Of a stretch of 55,067 nt of DNA, positions 45,039 to 55,067 are shown piece by piece. Position 1 is the first letter of the stretch, and the number at the start of each line of letters is the position of its first letter. Both the position numbers and the translations under genes were made by a program. The notes beneath the pieces were generated by a model that saw nothing but the letters and a program-made list of their open reading frames with translations, was not told where the DNA came from and did not search any database. Source of the DNA: Bifiguratus adelaidae (taxonomy: Eukaryota > Mucoromycota > Endogonomycetes > Endogonales); the NCBI GenBank assembly GCA_002261195.1, contig MVBO01000100.1, positions 1-55,067 on the forward strand, read 5' to 3'.

Positions 45039-46048
45039 ATGTCTAACTTTCAGCCCTATTCATCCTATATCTCGTCGCTCAACTCTTTATCCCCTGATGT
45101 CTCGCCAAACATGAATCAGGAAGATCTCGCGGAGGAACTGTCGCTTTGGACGAATGCGCAGTTCACTTTCGACATGCCTCCTGGCATTGGTCTATATGAT
45201 GACAATCAGTTTGGTATGAGCAAGTTGCAAGAATCGGAAAAGACCACAGAGACCGAGCACAGCTCCTTTGAGCATATCGCAGATTTTCTTGACCTCGGTA
45301 AGTGTCGCTCTCCCACTCATTCCCCGGTATGAGACCATCACTCATGCTGTTACCAGATGTCTCGAAACAACAGAAAGTAGGAACATCACAGCAACAGCCG
45401 TCGCTATTGGTTGCTTCACCCAACCATAACATCGCATACAACACAACTTCCATCCTTCCATCACAGCCACGCATCGCACCCGCACCTATAGTACCCGGCT
45501 ATAAGCCCCTATTACCCAATCACACTCCCGCTCTCAAAGTTCCTATCGCTCCTGCACGCAACCACAATACGCACACGATTCACCCCAGTGCTGCAACCAA
45601 CAACAAGCGAAAGATTGCTGCTCTAGGGGACGACAACACCTCGCGCTCAATTTCACCCACGTCATCAAAGTCATCAGAAGGCAAGGATGGCGAAGAGGAA
45701 GATCCTGAACTATCCGCCAAGGTTGCTGCAGAGGAGGACAAGCGGAGACGTAACACAGCTGCGTCTGCTCGATTTAGAATCAAGAAGAAGCAACGCGAAC
45801 AAGCCTTGGAACACACTGCACGTGAGATGACTCAGAAGGCAGAGACACTGGAGGGCCGAGTCAAGGAGCTGGAGATGGAAGTGAAATGGCTTCGAGGACT
45901 CATCGTCGAGAAGGATTCTCGACTTTTGGACCTAGGCGTTGGCGCGGGCGCTGCTGCTCCTCTCGCCAACCCATCCAATGGCAATGCTGTCGCACCACCA
46001 GTCAAGCATGAAGTTGACGAGGGACTACGACTAGAGGGCGATTGCTAG
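45039..46048 (+). CDS. bZIP transcription factor of the CYS3/MetR/Zip1 type
   Basis: About 315 residues in two exons (intron about 45300-45357). The N-terminal half is Ser/Asn/Pro-rich with an acidic patch (HIADFLDLDVS), a likely activation region. The basic region is EEDKRRRNTAASARFRIKKK, continuing QREQALEHTAREMTQKAETL, then the zipper EGRVKELEMEVKWLRGLIVE. The NTAASARFR core and the WLRGLI zipper end are characteristic of fungal regulators of sulfur assimilation (CYS3, MetR) and of Zip1 in fission yeast. In those fungi such factors are controlled by SCF-Met30-type ubiquitination; that is family knowledge, not seen here. Acidic and Ser-rich stretches precede the basic region. It ends LRLEGDC. 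Confidence 0.85.
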
Positions 46049-46854
46049 CTAGACACAGCCCGTCGCATGCGACATTCTTGCATACACTTTTCCATCCGCA
46101 CTATATACACATACCGGCAGACAACCCAGGGTTTTCTCTTTTACCCTCGCTCGTGTTCTTGTTTGATTACTACACAGGGATTGAACTGTTTGTATAAAAC
46201 ATTTCAAGCATGGTGGAAGTTTGTTTGTCGCTCTTCTAAACATTCCAGGCTAAGGTGCCAAGGAATGGCCAATGTGTCTGGCTGACCTCGCGCCATTGTG
46301 AATTTGCTCGCCGTGCCGAAAAAGAAAAAATAGAGCATGAGACAAAAAGGATGAAAGAGAGAAGCAAGATGGAATTGAGTGCAGCAATCTATGGAGAGAT
46401 AAGAGGGTACACAGCGCTGCACCTGTTTGATGTTTGATTCGCGGTAGTAGAATAAGTCAAGTTACGTCTCAAAGTTTTTATTGTCATCAGCAGTACTTGT
46501 GTTTCAATGCATAGGGAGTCGTACCTAAAGACGGACAGGGAGTATCCTGACGCGCGGCCGCTATCTGACATCGTCACCAAGCATCAATGAATTTACAGTC
46601 CCCAGAGGTAAAATAGCGGAGGTTATCATGACTGAATATCTTGGCCGTGTTGGTCACGTCAAGCATGCCTGTTCTTTGTCTTGATTCGTTATATCAGCTC
46701 AGCAGCTCGCTATCCAGTGCTTTGGTCAGATGGTGAGATAAAGAACTCTTGGGCGGTGGGGACAGAACCACTTGGTCTGGAGAAGCGGGGAACGTGACCA
46801 GCAGATAATCACACCTTGAACGTCCAGATTATGGATGGCACGAATTGCCTGTGC
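46049..46854. other. Intergenic, no gene seen
   Basis: Holds the bZIP 3' flank and unassigned sequence. Small frames on both strands lack motifs and splice support. I see no repeats or RNA genes. Confidence 0.4.
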
Positions 46855-49074
46855 CTAAATTTCGAGATAGTGCTGTACGTATGTATCATCCTCAGAATTC
46901 CTCATGTACCTGTCGTACCATCTGGCCGGAAGGTTCTCAGCTAACCGCTTTCCTGGCATCCTTCGGTCAGAGGTTCCTCCGAAATACGTATTTCACCAAC
47001 ACAAGTAGTACGGTTTGGGAGCATGTTTTGGAGACGCGATACATTCGAGAAAGAGTTCATCTTTCGTCGCGTGCTTTGCATTCAAGTGCTCCAGCGCACT
47101 CTCTATAGCGAGCGGCTCGTCGATGGAAAACCGTGAGACTTGTTGGTACCTTCTTTGAATTGTTTATCTTCTCGTTTTCGGGTCCAATGAAGTCTGGCCA
47201 ATCCTAGTTCACACAGCCGGATAATCGTCTTTATCGGGGATCATAAGCATGGATCCCCTCCGATAGTTGGTAAAGATGAAGACTTTGGCTAGTTTGTGCA
47301 ACTTCCAATTTGCCTCGATCCGTCCGATATTCCACTTGCTCTCTTTTTTGGCCTTGATGTTGCCTATTTGCGGGCCGTGCAAGATAACGGTTCACGGAAT
47401 TGGTGAAGGCTGCTTTGTCCATCCTGCAATCAAATCTCGATAATGAACAGCAAACCTAGTAGCGACCATAAGGTATCGCATGTAAGCTTGGTTTTCTTGT
47501 GACTGCAGCATTTCATCCGATTCGGGAAATGGAAAGAGAGCAATGAACTTCGTAATGGCCTTCTCTCTTCCAAGTTTCGGACAAGATAATGGGTATTTGG
47601 TGTTGTTGCTTCGTAAGTCTTGCAGAGAATGACCTCGATGGAAAACCTTGTGCCACATGAGATAACGAGTACATTGGAGGAACAGTCAAACGCGCGAACC
47701 ACCGGGCGAAATCCGGTTGGTTAAGACGTCATCCGTCCATTCTTCATAAAGCTGGATAAGAAGCTAGTGATACGAAAGATTTGAATTTGGTTATCCAAAA
47801 GAGATTACAGGGTGAAAGTTCGCGCCATCACCATTGAACGAGTATAGCGAGATGCCATCGCTGTGTATTATGAAACTTTGTCGAGTTCTGTTTTCCCTTG
47901 AGGAGCTTGAGCGTGTCTTCCACATCGGCGAGACCTGGAACATTGCCTTCATTTGTGTGCGTAGTGAAGGCGGTAATATTTGGTCAGTAGCTCAAACATG
48001 TCTCTCATTTTGCCATCTCCCATTGTTCCAATCACAGTAGATATGCTGGCAACTCCTCGCAGATGATTTTGTGTGCTCTGGCATCGGAATTAGGTGTCTG
48101 AATTGTCCTATCTCGTGGTGTTTTATTGAGCTTATAATGCAGCAACTTTGGTTTTCCCTTGTTCTCTGGAATTCCACCTGCTTCAATCCCGTCATCGCCG
48201 GGATGACCAGCTAGTGGAATGAAGGTTGGCGGACTTCTAGCGCTACATTCCACGAGGGTGGACCGTCGCGTCAAGGTGGTTACGAGCCTTCGCGGTGACC
48301 TGATCGAAGTCTTTTCCTGCAAGCTTAACCATTTGGAGACTACCAGATTCAGAGAGATGTGTTTGTCAGCTGCATCGCCGCTAGAGGTCTTCGCGGCATT
48401 ACATGCGGTACGATTCCACTGTACCAGGAATACAGCTGAAACTTCAACACTGTCGTCGTCAACGGGCGTGCTGCCGAGGTCACCCATACTGATGTGCTCC
48501 CCGTGCACAAGCGGCATGTTCTCTTTTAGCCACAACATCATGGCACCTCCTTTCCAAGCTTATCTTTGTCGTATTGAAGGTCAACCATGTGAATGCGGAT
48601 GTCTGTTGGCGTGACACAAGGAATGACCGTCCTCGTACTCGGCCGCAAGGGCTGCCTTGTGCTGAAGGATCTTTTGCTGCTCTAACACTTTCACCTTTCT
48701 GCTCACCGCATTCCCGCGCGCTCTTCCCCGTGCAATTGTGAGGAAGTCCACGTTTCATTCAAACACAAACGTATCGCGAGACCAGACGCAAGAAAAAAGA
48801 ACGAGGTGTAAATGAAAATCGCGCAGCACGGCTTAAGAATGGGCCACATTCAATGTGAAGGTGATACAATTGCGCAGCGAATGAAAGTACCTTTTTCCAT
48901 TAATAGCAAGCCGAGGTATGAGTCTGCTTCAGCGCTATGATAACACACCAAATTGGAAGATCCATATCTTGTCCATCTACAAGGCAGATACTCTTTTATT
49001 CGCTCAGCCAGTACCGAAACTAATTCCAGCTTCGGAAAAGGGACCATTGGAAGCCAAACTCGATCATCTGGCAA
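46855..49074 (-). pseudogene. Degraded, apparently intronless coding relic of unknown origin
   Basis: Across 2.2 kb the minus strand carries many protein-like stretches that change frame repeatedly and are broken by stops, without matching splice sites at most breaks. Pieces in order are FPKLELVSVLAERIKEYL, DIRIHMVDLQYDKDKLGKEV, MLWLKENMPLVHGEHISMGD, SLQMVKLAGKDFDQVTAKAR, KPKLLHYKLNKTP, VPGLADVEDTLKLLKGKQN, FHRGHSLQDLRSNN, AITKFIALFPFPESDEML, RYLMVATRFAVHYRDLIAG, IDEPLAIESALEHLNAKHA and LAENLPARWYDRYMRN. I do not recognise the family. The unbroken direction, length above 700 codons and lack of introns in an intron-rich genome suggest a captured element such as an old viral or transposon gene, or a retrocopy. 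It ends near PET100's promoter. Confidence 0.55.
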
Positions 49075-49253
49075 AAGTCAGCATGAACGTACCATGGTAA
49101 CAGTATGATACAAGAATACAAGCACCGACTGTCTCAAACTGCGGCAGAGAGTCATTTGGCAGTGAATGGAATAACACAACGACTCAATGCAACGAGTGAC
49201 TCTGAGCGCATCAAACCTCCCGGGAATTTTGCACTCCTTCATTTTCAATCATT

Positions 49254-49662
49254 ATGGGTGGACCGAATCTCGAGGTGGTCAAGGTAAGAAGGCTCACATC
49301 ACCTGCATCCGCTAACGCTATCGACAGTTTGGCATCTATGTCATGTTCCCTATAGGATGGATGCTCTATTTTGGAGGTCCAGAGTTTTTTGATCGTCATG
49401 TGCGCAATGTGGGTGTCATGAGGTATCGGGGATCGACTTGCGACTGACATGCACTAGATCAACTTTTGGCCCAAGGAGGAAACGACCAATGTAAGTTTTA
49501 TAATTGCACGTCTTGTCGTTCCAGTGACTTACATCCTACACGCAGAAACCACCATCGACCAAGCAAGACATTCAATCTGAACTTGTTCGTCTCAAACTAG
49601 AGAGAGAAGCACGATGGCGAAGACGACATGAACAGCAAGCACAGGAGCAAGCACAAGACTAA
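49254..49662 (+). CDS. PET100: PET100, cytochrome c oxidase assembly factor
   Basis: Small mitochondrial inner-membrane chaperone for complex IV assembly. It is 87 residues in four tiny exons: 49254-49283, 49328-49408, 49458-49490 and 49546-49662, all joined in phase 0. The sequence starts MGGPNLEVVKFGIYVMFPIG and continues WMLYFGGPEFFDRHV. The Gly-x-Leu-Glu start, one N-terminal membrane helix ending in a Gly/Trp-rich turn, and then INFWPKEETTN (compare the LWPP/FWP motif of the family) are diagnostic. The C-terminal half is a charged helix, SELVRLKLEREARWRRRHEQ, ending QEQAQD. Its exons are too short for a simple open-frame scan. Its stop lies 23 bp from the stop of the convergent CsbD-like gene. 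Confidence 0.88.
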
Positions 49663-49685
49663 ATAGTATTGTAAGATAGTGTACA

Positions 49686-50183
49686 CTAGTTGTTTTCCCT
49701 TCGATCCACACGCATTTCCTCCTCTTCTTTGGCTGCTTCTACTTCTTGTCGTCCCTGATGGATCAACAAGTCCGCCTTGGACATCAACACTTGATTGCCC
49801 ATAGCTTGTCCGGCCCATTTCTGGAAGGTGCCTCTCCAGGCATTGTATTCACCTCGCCAATAGTTTGGACGCGTGGGTGCCTGGACGTGCTCCTCGTCCG
49901 ACTGGTATACTTCATCACCGGAATATGACTCGTTTGAGTGGATCGATGCAGCCTCTTCGGCTTCGGGTATATCTAGCGTCGTGTGAGGTTGATGAGGAGC
50001 GGAATAGACGCGATCAATATAGAGTTCGGGCTTGGGAAAGGGGTACTCGACCGGTTCGCTTGTATGTGATTGTGTGAGAGGATGATCGGTGACAGGGGTG
50101 GAGATGACATGAAGAGGTGATTTCGAAGGTGTAAGCGTGGAGGTGGCTGCGTCGGACTGATCCAAGGGTTCCGTCGTCATCAT
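49686..50183 (-). CDS. CsbD-like (Hmp1/stress-type) protein
   Basis: A 165-codon single-exon gene from ATG 50183 (MMTTEPLDQSDAATSTL). The first 110 residues are disordered and rich in Ser, Thr, Pro and acids. The C-terminal 55 (NYWRGEYNAWRGTFQKWAGQ, then AMGNQVLMSKADLLIHQGRQ, then EVEAAKEEEEM) have the pattern of CsbD-like repeats. These are known from bacterial stress proteins and from fungal proteins described as cruciform-DNA-recognition factors (W/Y-K-G-x3-K-x3-G-x2-x-G-N). The resemblance is by eye and moderate. An alternative is that this is the tail of the upstream REEP gene, but I could not find a splice junction with matching phase. Confidence 0.5.
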   Translation of the reverse strand: MMTTEPLDQSDAATSTLTPSKSPLHVISTPVTDHPLTQSHTSEPVEYPFPKPELYIDRVYSAPHQPHTTLDIPEAEEAASIHSNESYSGDEVYQSDEEHVQAPTRPNYWRGEYNAWRGTFQKWAGQAMGNQVLMSKADLLIHQGRQEVEAAKEEEEMRVDRRENN

Positions 50184-50362
50184 CTCTCGAACGAAAAAAA
50201 GGGAGCACACTTCGTGTCCCCATTTGGGTCAGTTCACTTTGTATGGTACAATCTATTCTAAGGATACAGGGAACATGTCTGTTTGGTTCAATCTTGTCCA
50301 CTTCAACGCGCCGTCCTAGACATGGCTGAGATGCGGGCAACCGGCTGGGAGTATTTGTAGAC

Positions 50363-50969
50363 TTACCTGAAACCAGATAGCAGATCGCCCCACACAGCTT
50401 CCATCAGAAACTTTTGCCCTATGGCAATGCCCTTCTTGGCGTAAAAGAATCCGGCTCTGGCGATTCGGCTTTGTGCTTCAGAGAGCGCCTTGTCAATCTC
50501 TGATTCGTGTTTGATGAGCAATGGATGGATATAGGTTTGGTAGAGAAATGTGGAGCCCTAAAGATCGAGTCAACATCGCGCAGTCGAAATTATAATATGT
50601 ACAGTTGAAACGAGCGCTTGTACACAACGAAGCACTGACGCTTACCTTGGTCTGTGGTAGTATGAGCCACACCATAAACACTGTCTTGAGCTCGTTGTAG
50701 AAGGGAAACCTTTGAAATAGGAAGCGAGTGTTAGACCTCAAATCGGCTTGGTATCCGCCGTCCTATTCAGAGCATGTCGAGGCTTACCAAAAGACTGTAA
50801 CGTCAGCGACACCTTCTATCCCGTCCACAAAGGCAAGCACCACCCAATACATCAAGCATGACATGAGCGCTTGCGTATTGTTGTGCTTAATAGCCTTGTA
50901 GGAGAGGTAGGCGGGATAGAATTGGAGCGCAAACACTTTGAGTGGGTTGCACAGCAATCTCGGCAACAT
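50363..50969 (-). CDS. REEP/Yop1-family ER membrane-shaping protein (HVA22/TB2)
   Basis: Hairpin-membrane protein that curves and organises tubular ER. Starts at ATG 50969: MLPRLLCNPLKVFALQFYPA, then YLSYKAIKHNNTQALMSCLM and YWVVLAFVDGIEGVADVTVF. A second exon continues with WFPFYNELKTVFMVWLILPQ, then TKGSTFLYQTYIHPLLIKHE. The order YPAYxSYKA, LMYWVV and PFYxELK...WLxLPxTxG is diagnostic for REEP1-4-like members. An amphipathic helix follows (SEIDKALSEAQSRIARAG) and the frame stops at a TAA (50363-50365) after LLSGFR. That TAA lies inside a perfect splice-donor sequence, so a longer spliced form is possible. Three introns. Confidence 0.85.
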
Positions 50970-51198
50970 GTTGAGTTGTGGGGTCCAGCAGGTCACAAAT
51001 GTAAAGAACAAGCGGTGGCCAAGTGCAGAGCGAGTTATGAGCTGGTCATGAACCCTGCCAAGAGAAAGAAAGGACCGAAACCCTTTGTCTGCTCCACACT
51101 GATTTCCCAATATAGCAATGTTGTGGTCTAGCTAAGGAAGGCGAATGCATTGTCTGACAATAGTAACGATGGTTAGGGATCGGAAACCTGTCTACGGT

Positions 51199-52211
51199 TT
51201 AGTCTTCGCCTTTAAATGACTTCCATACAGCGTTATCATCTTCTTCCTCGTCGGATAGCTCTATATCCTCCTTTTCAAATAACGAAACATCGACGGAATC
51301 GTCGCCTTCCTCCATATATGTGGCATCAGACGAGGCCAAGGATTTGTCTTGTTCAAACAGCTGACGACCTGCAAAACGCGGGTAAATACAGTTTGATGTG
51401 CATGACCAGCGACCTACCGGTAAGCTTGCCCGCGACAACCTTGATCCGACCTCGTTCTGCGACCTCTTTTTCGGCCATTTCCTTATCAAATGCCTTTTTC
51501 CAATCCAGAAACTTCTGCCGCGTCACTCGCGTGCCTCTAAACTTTTCTTGCTCCGCCTGGTTTACATGCCAATTAGCCATTGCTTCTGCAACGGAGAAAA
51601 TCCATTCCTCACCTCCAATTCCTTCCGCAGACGTTCTTCCCGTTCATCGTCCCTCTCCTTTCGCAGCCTGAGGATAAGCGCTTCCAATTCCTCCTTGAGC
51701 GCCGAGGCCAAAGCAAAGCACATGGCCATGCCTAATGATTCCTCGCCCTACATTGCGCCTCAGCACACCTGCTTAAACCTCTTGGCGCATCCACTTACCA
51801 CTCGCGTAAGCTCTGATTTGAATCGATCCATGGCTGTGGGTGGTACATCGCCTTGTATGACCTCAACGCTAAAGTCTGGTAGTTCATCGGGATAGGTGGG
51901 GGTATAAGTGACTTTGAGACTCAGGACAACTGGATCGCACATCAGTTTACAAGCCAACAGTGTCTAGGTTCACTCACATGGGTAATCCTCTGACTCTTCT
52001 TCTGGGTTCACGCGTATCCGAAACTCGTTGGGATCTAGTTCTATCCATACTGTCAGCGACGATCATGACGCTTCCGTCCCTTTACCTTCAAACTCATCGG
52101 GGTATATGGATTGTAAAGCCTCTAGTTCGTTTTGTTGCTCCTCTCTGTAATCTATACTTGGCGTCAGACAAATGTGATTCGCAGCGTTACAGCATTCTAC
52201 TTGCCTGTCAT
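51199..52211 (-). CDS. GIR2: RWD-domain protein RWDD1/GIR2
   Basis: Regulator that binds DRG GTPases and the Gcn1 system on ribosomes in other fungi. The start is split: ATG ACA G at 52205-52211, then a GC-AG intron (52152-52204), giving MTDYREEQQNELEALQSIYP, exactly the family's beginning. The RWD domain continues with FELDPNEFRIRVNPEEESED, VVLSLKVTYTPTYPDELPDF, EVIQGDVPPTAMDRFKSELT, NESLGMAMCFALASALKEEL. A charged helix follows, then GTRVTRQKFLDWKKAFDKEM (the family's GTPVT...F..WK..F block) and KLTGRQLFEQDKSL. An acidic tail ends SFKGED. Several introns, consistent phases. Secure. Confidence 0.88.
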
Positions 52212-52355
52212 GTCGCGGCGAACCCAATAATTTTTACAAGCGTCAAATGCGCGGAGAGATGCGAGGTAGAAACAGTGTTCAAGGCAAGGGCATTGAAGAA
52301 GTTCTAACGTTGGATTATGATGATATTACAGTGAGCAGGGGTATATACTATACAG

Positions 52356-54943
52356 CTAGCTAAAGAACTTTTTCGTCTTGCTAGACCAGTGAGGAATGAT
52401 GGCTTTGACACCTTCTCGAAAGGGCGCGCCATCCATGCTCTTGCGAGATGTGGGATGTCTATCCGCACGCTTTGTATCGGTTGGGCTAACCGCTTTGGAC
52501 CGTGAAGTCGGATCGCTGGCCACGGTCGTTCTTGTGCTCGGTGCGGGTCGGAAGGACAAAGCCTTTGTGGTGCGGGGTGAGGTGTTCGTGCAGGGTTTGG
52601 CTTGAAGGTTTGGAGAGCTCACGAGAGCGTCGTAGGCGCTTACTGGTACGAGCGAAAGAGGCTTCCGCTCTGTATCCCCTACGCTGAGATCCCGTACACG
52701 ATTCAATGGTGGACTCATGGCACTTCTTCGCTTGGCAGACGGTGTCACTGGTGACATGTTCGATCTGGGTGTTGCTTGAAAGCTTCCAAGATCGACAGTG
52801 TGTCGTTTGGACGATGGCGTCATGGAAGAATCCTCGTTGACCAGCGGGAGTGACAATGTCGGAAAGTCCTGTTGAATCCACTCTTCAAGGCTTTGCTGGT
52901 GACTCATTCCACTGTCCTCGCTTTCATCATCGGAGAGCGAGTCTTCAATGATGCTATTGCGGACGCTTCGAGACGTGAAGGAGTAGCCATCAAACATGTC
53001 AGTACTATATGTCGAAGTGGGGGTGTCGGTGGTAGTTGCCAAACTGATCCGTGTTGGCATGTTGAGGAAGGTGTCGTCGAAATTGGAGAAGTCCGTGGAC
53101 GATTGAAGATTGGGGACGTAGGGTGGAACAAGACGTCGTTCCAGGACGTCGTTCCAGTTCAGCCCATGAAAGAAGAGATGTGATTTCAACTCTTCGATTC
53201 CATCGTAACCCCATCCAAGTCGATACGAGGGTACTCTTTGTAAGAGACCATCAATCATGTCGGCCGCAGTATAGTCAAATCCCTGCGGAAACACGAGATC
53301 ATCCTGCAACACTCTTCTGTACATCTCACCATGATTGTCGGCCCAGAATGGGGTTACGCCAGTGATCATTTCGTATAGCAGAGTCCCCAGACTCCAAAAG
53401 TCAACCGCGAAGCTGTACTCCATGCCTTGCAATATCTCCGGTGCGAGGTATTCGGCTGTACCACAAAACGTATTGGTGCGGTGAGAGATCTCGAGATCAC
53501 TGTCAATAACGTCGGATTCGTCACTAGCTACGAATTGCTTGGAGAGGCCAAAGTCGGTCAAAACAATATGACCGGAAGCAGTAAGAAGAATGTTTTCAGG
53601 TTTAAGGTCCCTGGTTTACCTTTTAGTAAGGGCACAGTAGACAAGCCAACGGTCCTACCTGTACACAATTTGCAGCCGATGCAACTCTTCTAGACCCACC
53701 AGAATTTCTGCAGCATAGAATCGCGTTTGTTCGATCGAGAATTTGCGATAACGCGCCAATTGAGTCGCAATGTCACCGCCAACGTAATAGTCCATCACTA
53801 AGAAAAGCTGGCTAGGACTTTGAAAGCTATAATGCAGTCGCATCAGGAAGGGGTGCTTTATGGCTGCTACCCTAGCGAGGATATCCCGTTCTGCCTTGGT
53901 GTGTTCGATTTCCCGCTGCATAACTACCCAAGATTTAGAGATGGCTTTGAGCGCGAAAAGTTTATCAGACTTGTGCTCCTTGACCAAGAGGACCTTTCCC
54001 ATGCAGCCCTTTCCGAGAACCTTCAAAAGCTGGAAATCCTGCAACGTCTTCTTTGGCCGTTGAACCGCGTGTGGAAGCGCTGACACTGATTGTGCCCTCG
54101 GTGCAGTCAGCCTGCGGGAATGATAGGATGCCAACTCATTGTCATTTGGCACAACATTGACGTCCTCATCAGATTGATCCCTTAAAGGCACCGATTTGGA
54201 TCGAGGCGCTAAATCTGGACGCAGGCCGCTTATGATGGAATCATTGCTGCTGGTATCCGGAGTGGATGTAAGTGGTGGGGATAAGGGTCGAAAAGAAACA
54301 ACTGATGTAGGTGATTGCGGTGAACCTTGAGCTGCATTCAACGCTACGTAATGATTGACTAAGGCGTCGACAGCGTTTTTGGGCATGGCCCGATCTTCAT
54401 TGCGTTGCACGGCGAGAAAATCGCGAAGTAGCCAAGAGTCCCGTAGATACGGGTCACTGCAACATTTCCGTAGGTAATACTCAATCTTGACTGCATTTGA
54501 CTTCTTGGATGCTCCAGAAAGCGAGAAAATATTCTTGATGCTACGTCTACGAGCCTCTTTGTCGAGAGGCTCGCGTAGTGAGGGAAGGCTGATTTTGCTC
54601 TTCTTAAAGTAAGAGCGCACCTGCCAGCACGTTCAGGATCGGTTCGATGTGGCATGTCCTTTACCTTTCGGTCAAAGTCAACAAAGTCAGCAATGTAACG
54701 CTCAAGACTTAGAATCTGGAGCTCGTCTTCAATGATGATGTTGAATATCTGTAAGGCGTCAATATGAGCGTGAGCACCAGCACCGCTGCATTTCGATTTC
54801 TCTCTACGTACTGCGACTGTCTGAGTTCCGCGGCCGTCTTTCGGCCGAGTTAACCGAATGAGGACACTGGATTCCATGACAGTGATATCAAGCTTCTGCG
54901 TCCATAGCGGCGGTTGACCGCTCTCTTGAGTCGCTTCCACCAT
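52356..54943 (-). CDS. PX-domain AGC-family serine/threonine kinase
   Basis: Starts at ATG 54943 (MVEATQESGQPPLWTQKLD). The N-terminal PX domain, a phosphoinositide-binding module, is seen in VLIRLTRPKDGRGTQTVAI, FNIIIEDELQILSLERYIAD and FVDFDRKVRSYFKKSKISLP. The kinase begins FQLLKVLGKGCMGKVLLVKE with the ATP lysine in FALKAISKS. Catalytic loop YRDLKPENILLT, activation segment TDFGLSK through TNTFCGTAEYLAPEIL, then VDFWSLGTLLYEMITGVTPF complete it. The AGC tail has FDDTFLNMPT and a hydrophobic motif FDGYSF. About 170 Ser/Thr-Pro-rich residues follow, ending KTKKFFS. A PX plus AGC layout recalls SGK3, though fungal PX kinases form their own group. Likely endosome or plasma-membrane recruited, activated by PDK1 and TORC2-type kinases by family analogy. 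Three or more introns. Confidence 0.88.
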
Positions 54944-55067
54944 GACCAGCACAAACTATGCGAAAGTTGTGAGACGCAGCGTTTTCAGAGCCTGTAAGTT
55001 GCTTTTATATATCAGCATCAGTGATATATTGTTGCCAGTGGCACTTTGTAACACCCACCACCGCGGC
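54944..55067. other. Upstream flank of the PX kinase
   Basis: Short 5' flank with no feature I can support; an in-frame stop lies just upstream of the chosen kinase ATG. Confidence 0.4.

Overview
This is a gene-dense nuclear segment of a fungus. Nearly every gene is cut by short introns (about 45-65 nt, GTAAGT-type donors, CTAAC-like branch points). Many gene pairs are only 20-150 bp apart, and the families are fungal or general eukaryotic: an ABCC transporter, AP-3 delta, DOP1, PET100, a CYS3/Zip1-type bZIP and an F-BAR/DEP/RhoGAP. Because METTL16, TACC, TMEM135-like and ATP6AP2-like genes occur together, I lean to an early-diverging fungus (Mucoromycota in the wide sense). That is an inference from gene content, not a measured phylogeny.

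Layout. 0.6-4.1 kb: an RNF5-type ER ubiquitin ligase, a METTL16-type RNA methyltransferase and an arylalkylamine-type acetyltransferase. 4.4-5.2 kb: a broken short-chain dehydrogenase pseudogene. 5.6-9.7 kb: AP-3 delta. 9.8-13.1 kb: a TACC coiled-coil protein. 13.2-14.9 kb: TFIIE alpha. 15.3-16.9 kb: a C2H2 zinc-finger factor. 18.2-23.7 kb: an ABCC full transporter with TMD0. 23.9-26.5 kb: an aldo/keto reductase and an ATP6AP2-like membrane protein. 26.5-28.5 kb: a TMEM135-like protein. 28.6-35.6 kb: DOP1. 35.6-39.9 kb: an intact SDR and an F-BAR/DEP/RhoGAP. 41.4-43.1 kb: a SAM plus HMG-box factor. 43.7-44.7 kb: ribosomal protein S2. 45.0-46.0 kb: a bZIP factor. 46.9-49.1 kb: a degraded, apparently intronless coding relic of unknown origin. 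49.3-49.7 kb: PET100. 49.7-52.2 kb: a CsbD-like protein, a REEP/Yop1 ER-shaping protein and an RWDD1/GIR2 protein. 52.4-54.9 kb: a PX-domain AGC kinase.

The genes are not an operon or a metabolic cluster. Several independently serve membrane traffic and organelle shape (AP-3, DOP1, REEP, RNF5, F-BAR RhoGAP, PX kinase, ATP6AP2-like, TMEM135-like); others serve gene expression (METTL16, TFIIE, RPS2, three transcription factors, RWDD1). I found no tRNA, rRNA, CRISPR array or intact transposon. The observations most worth checking are: a run of same-size, same-phase exons in the TACC gene that looks like tandem exon duplication; the 2.2 kb degraded relic; a possible H/ACA-type RNA in the RPS2 leader; a GC-AG intron straight after codon 2 of the RWDD1 gene; a REEP stop codon formed inside a perfect splice donor; and an apparent one-base frameshift in the RhoGAP tail.
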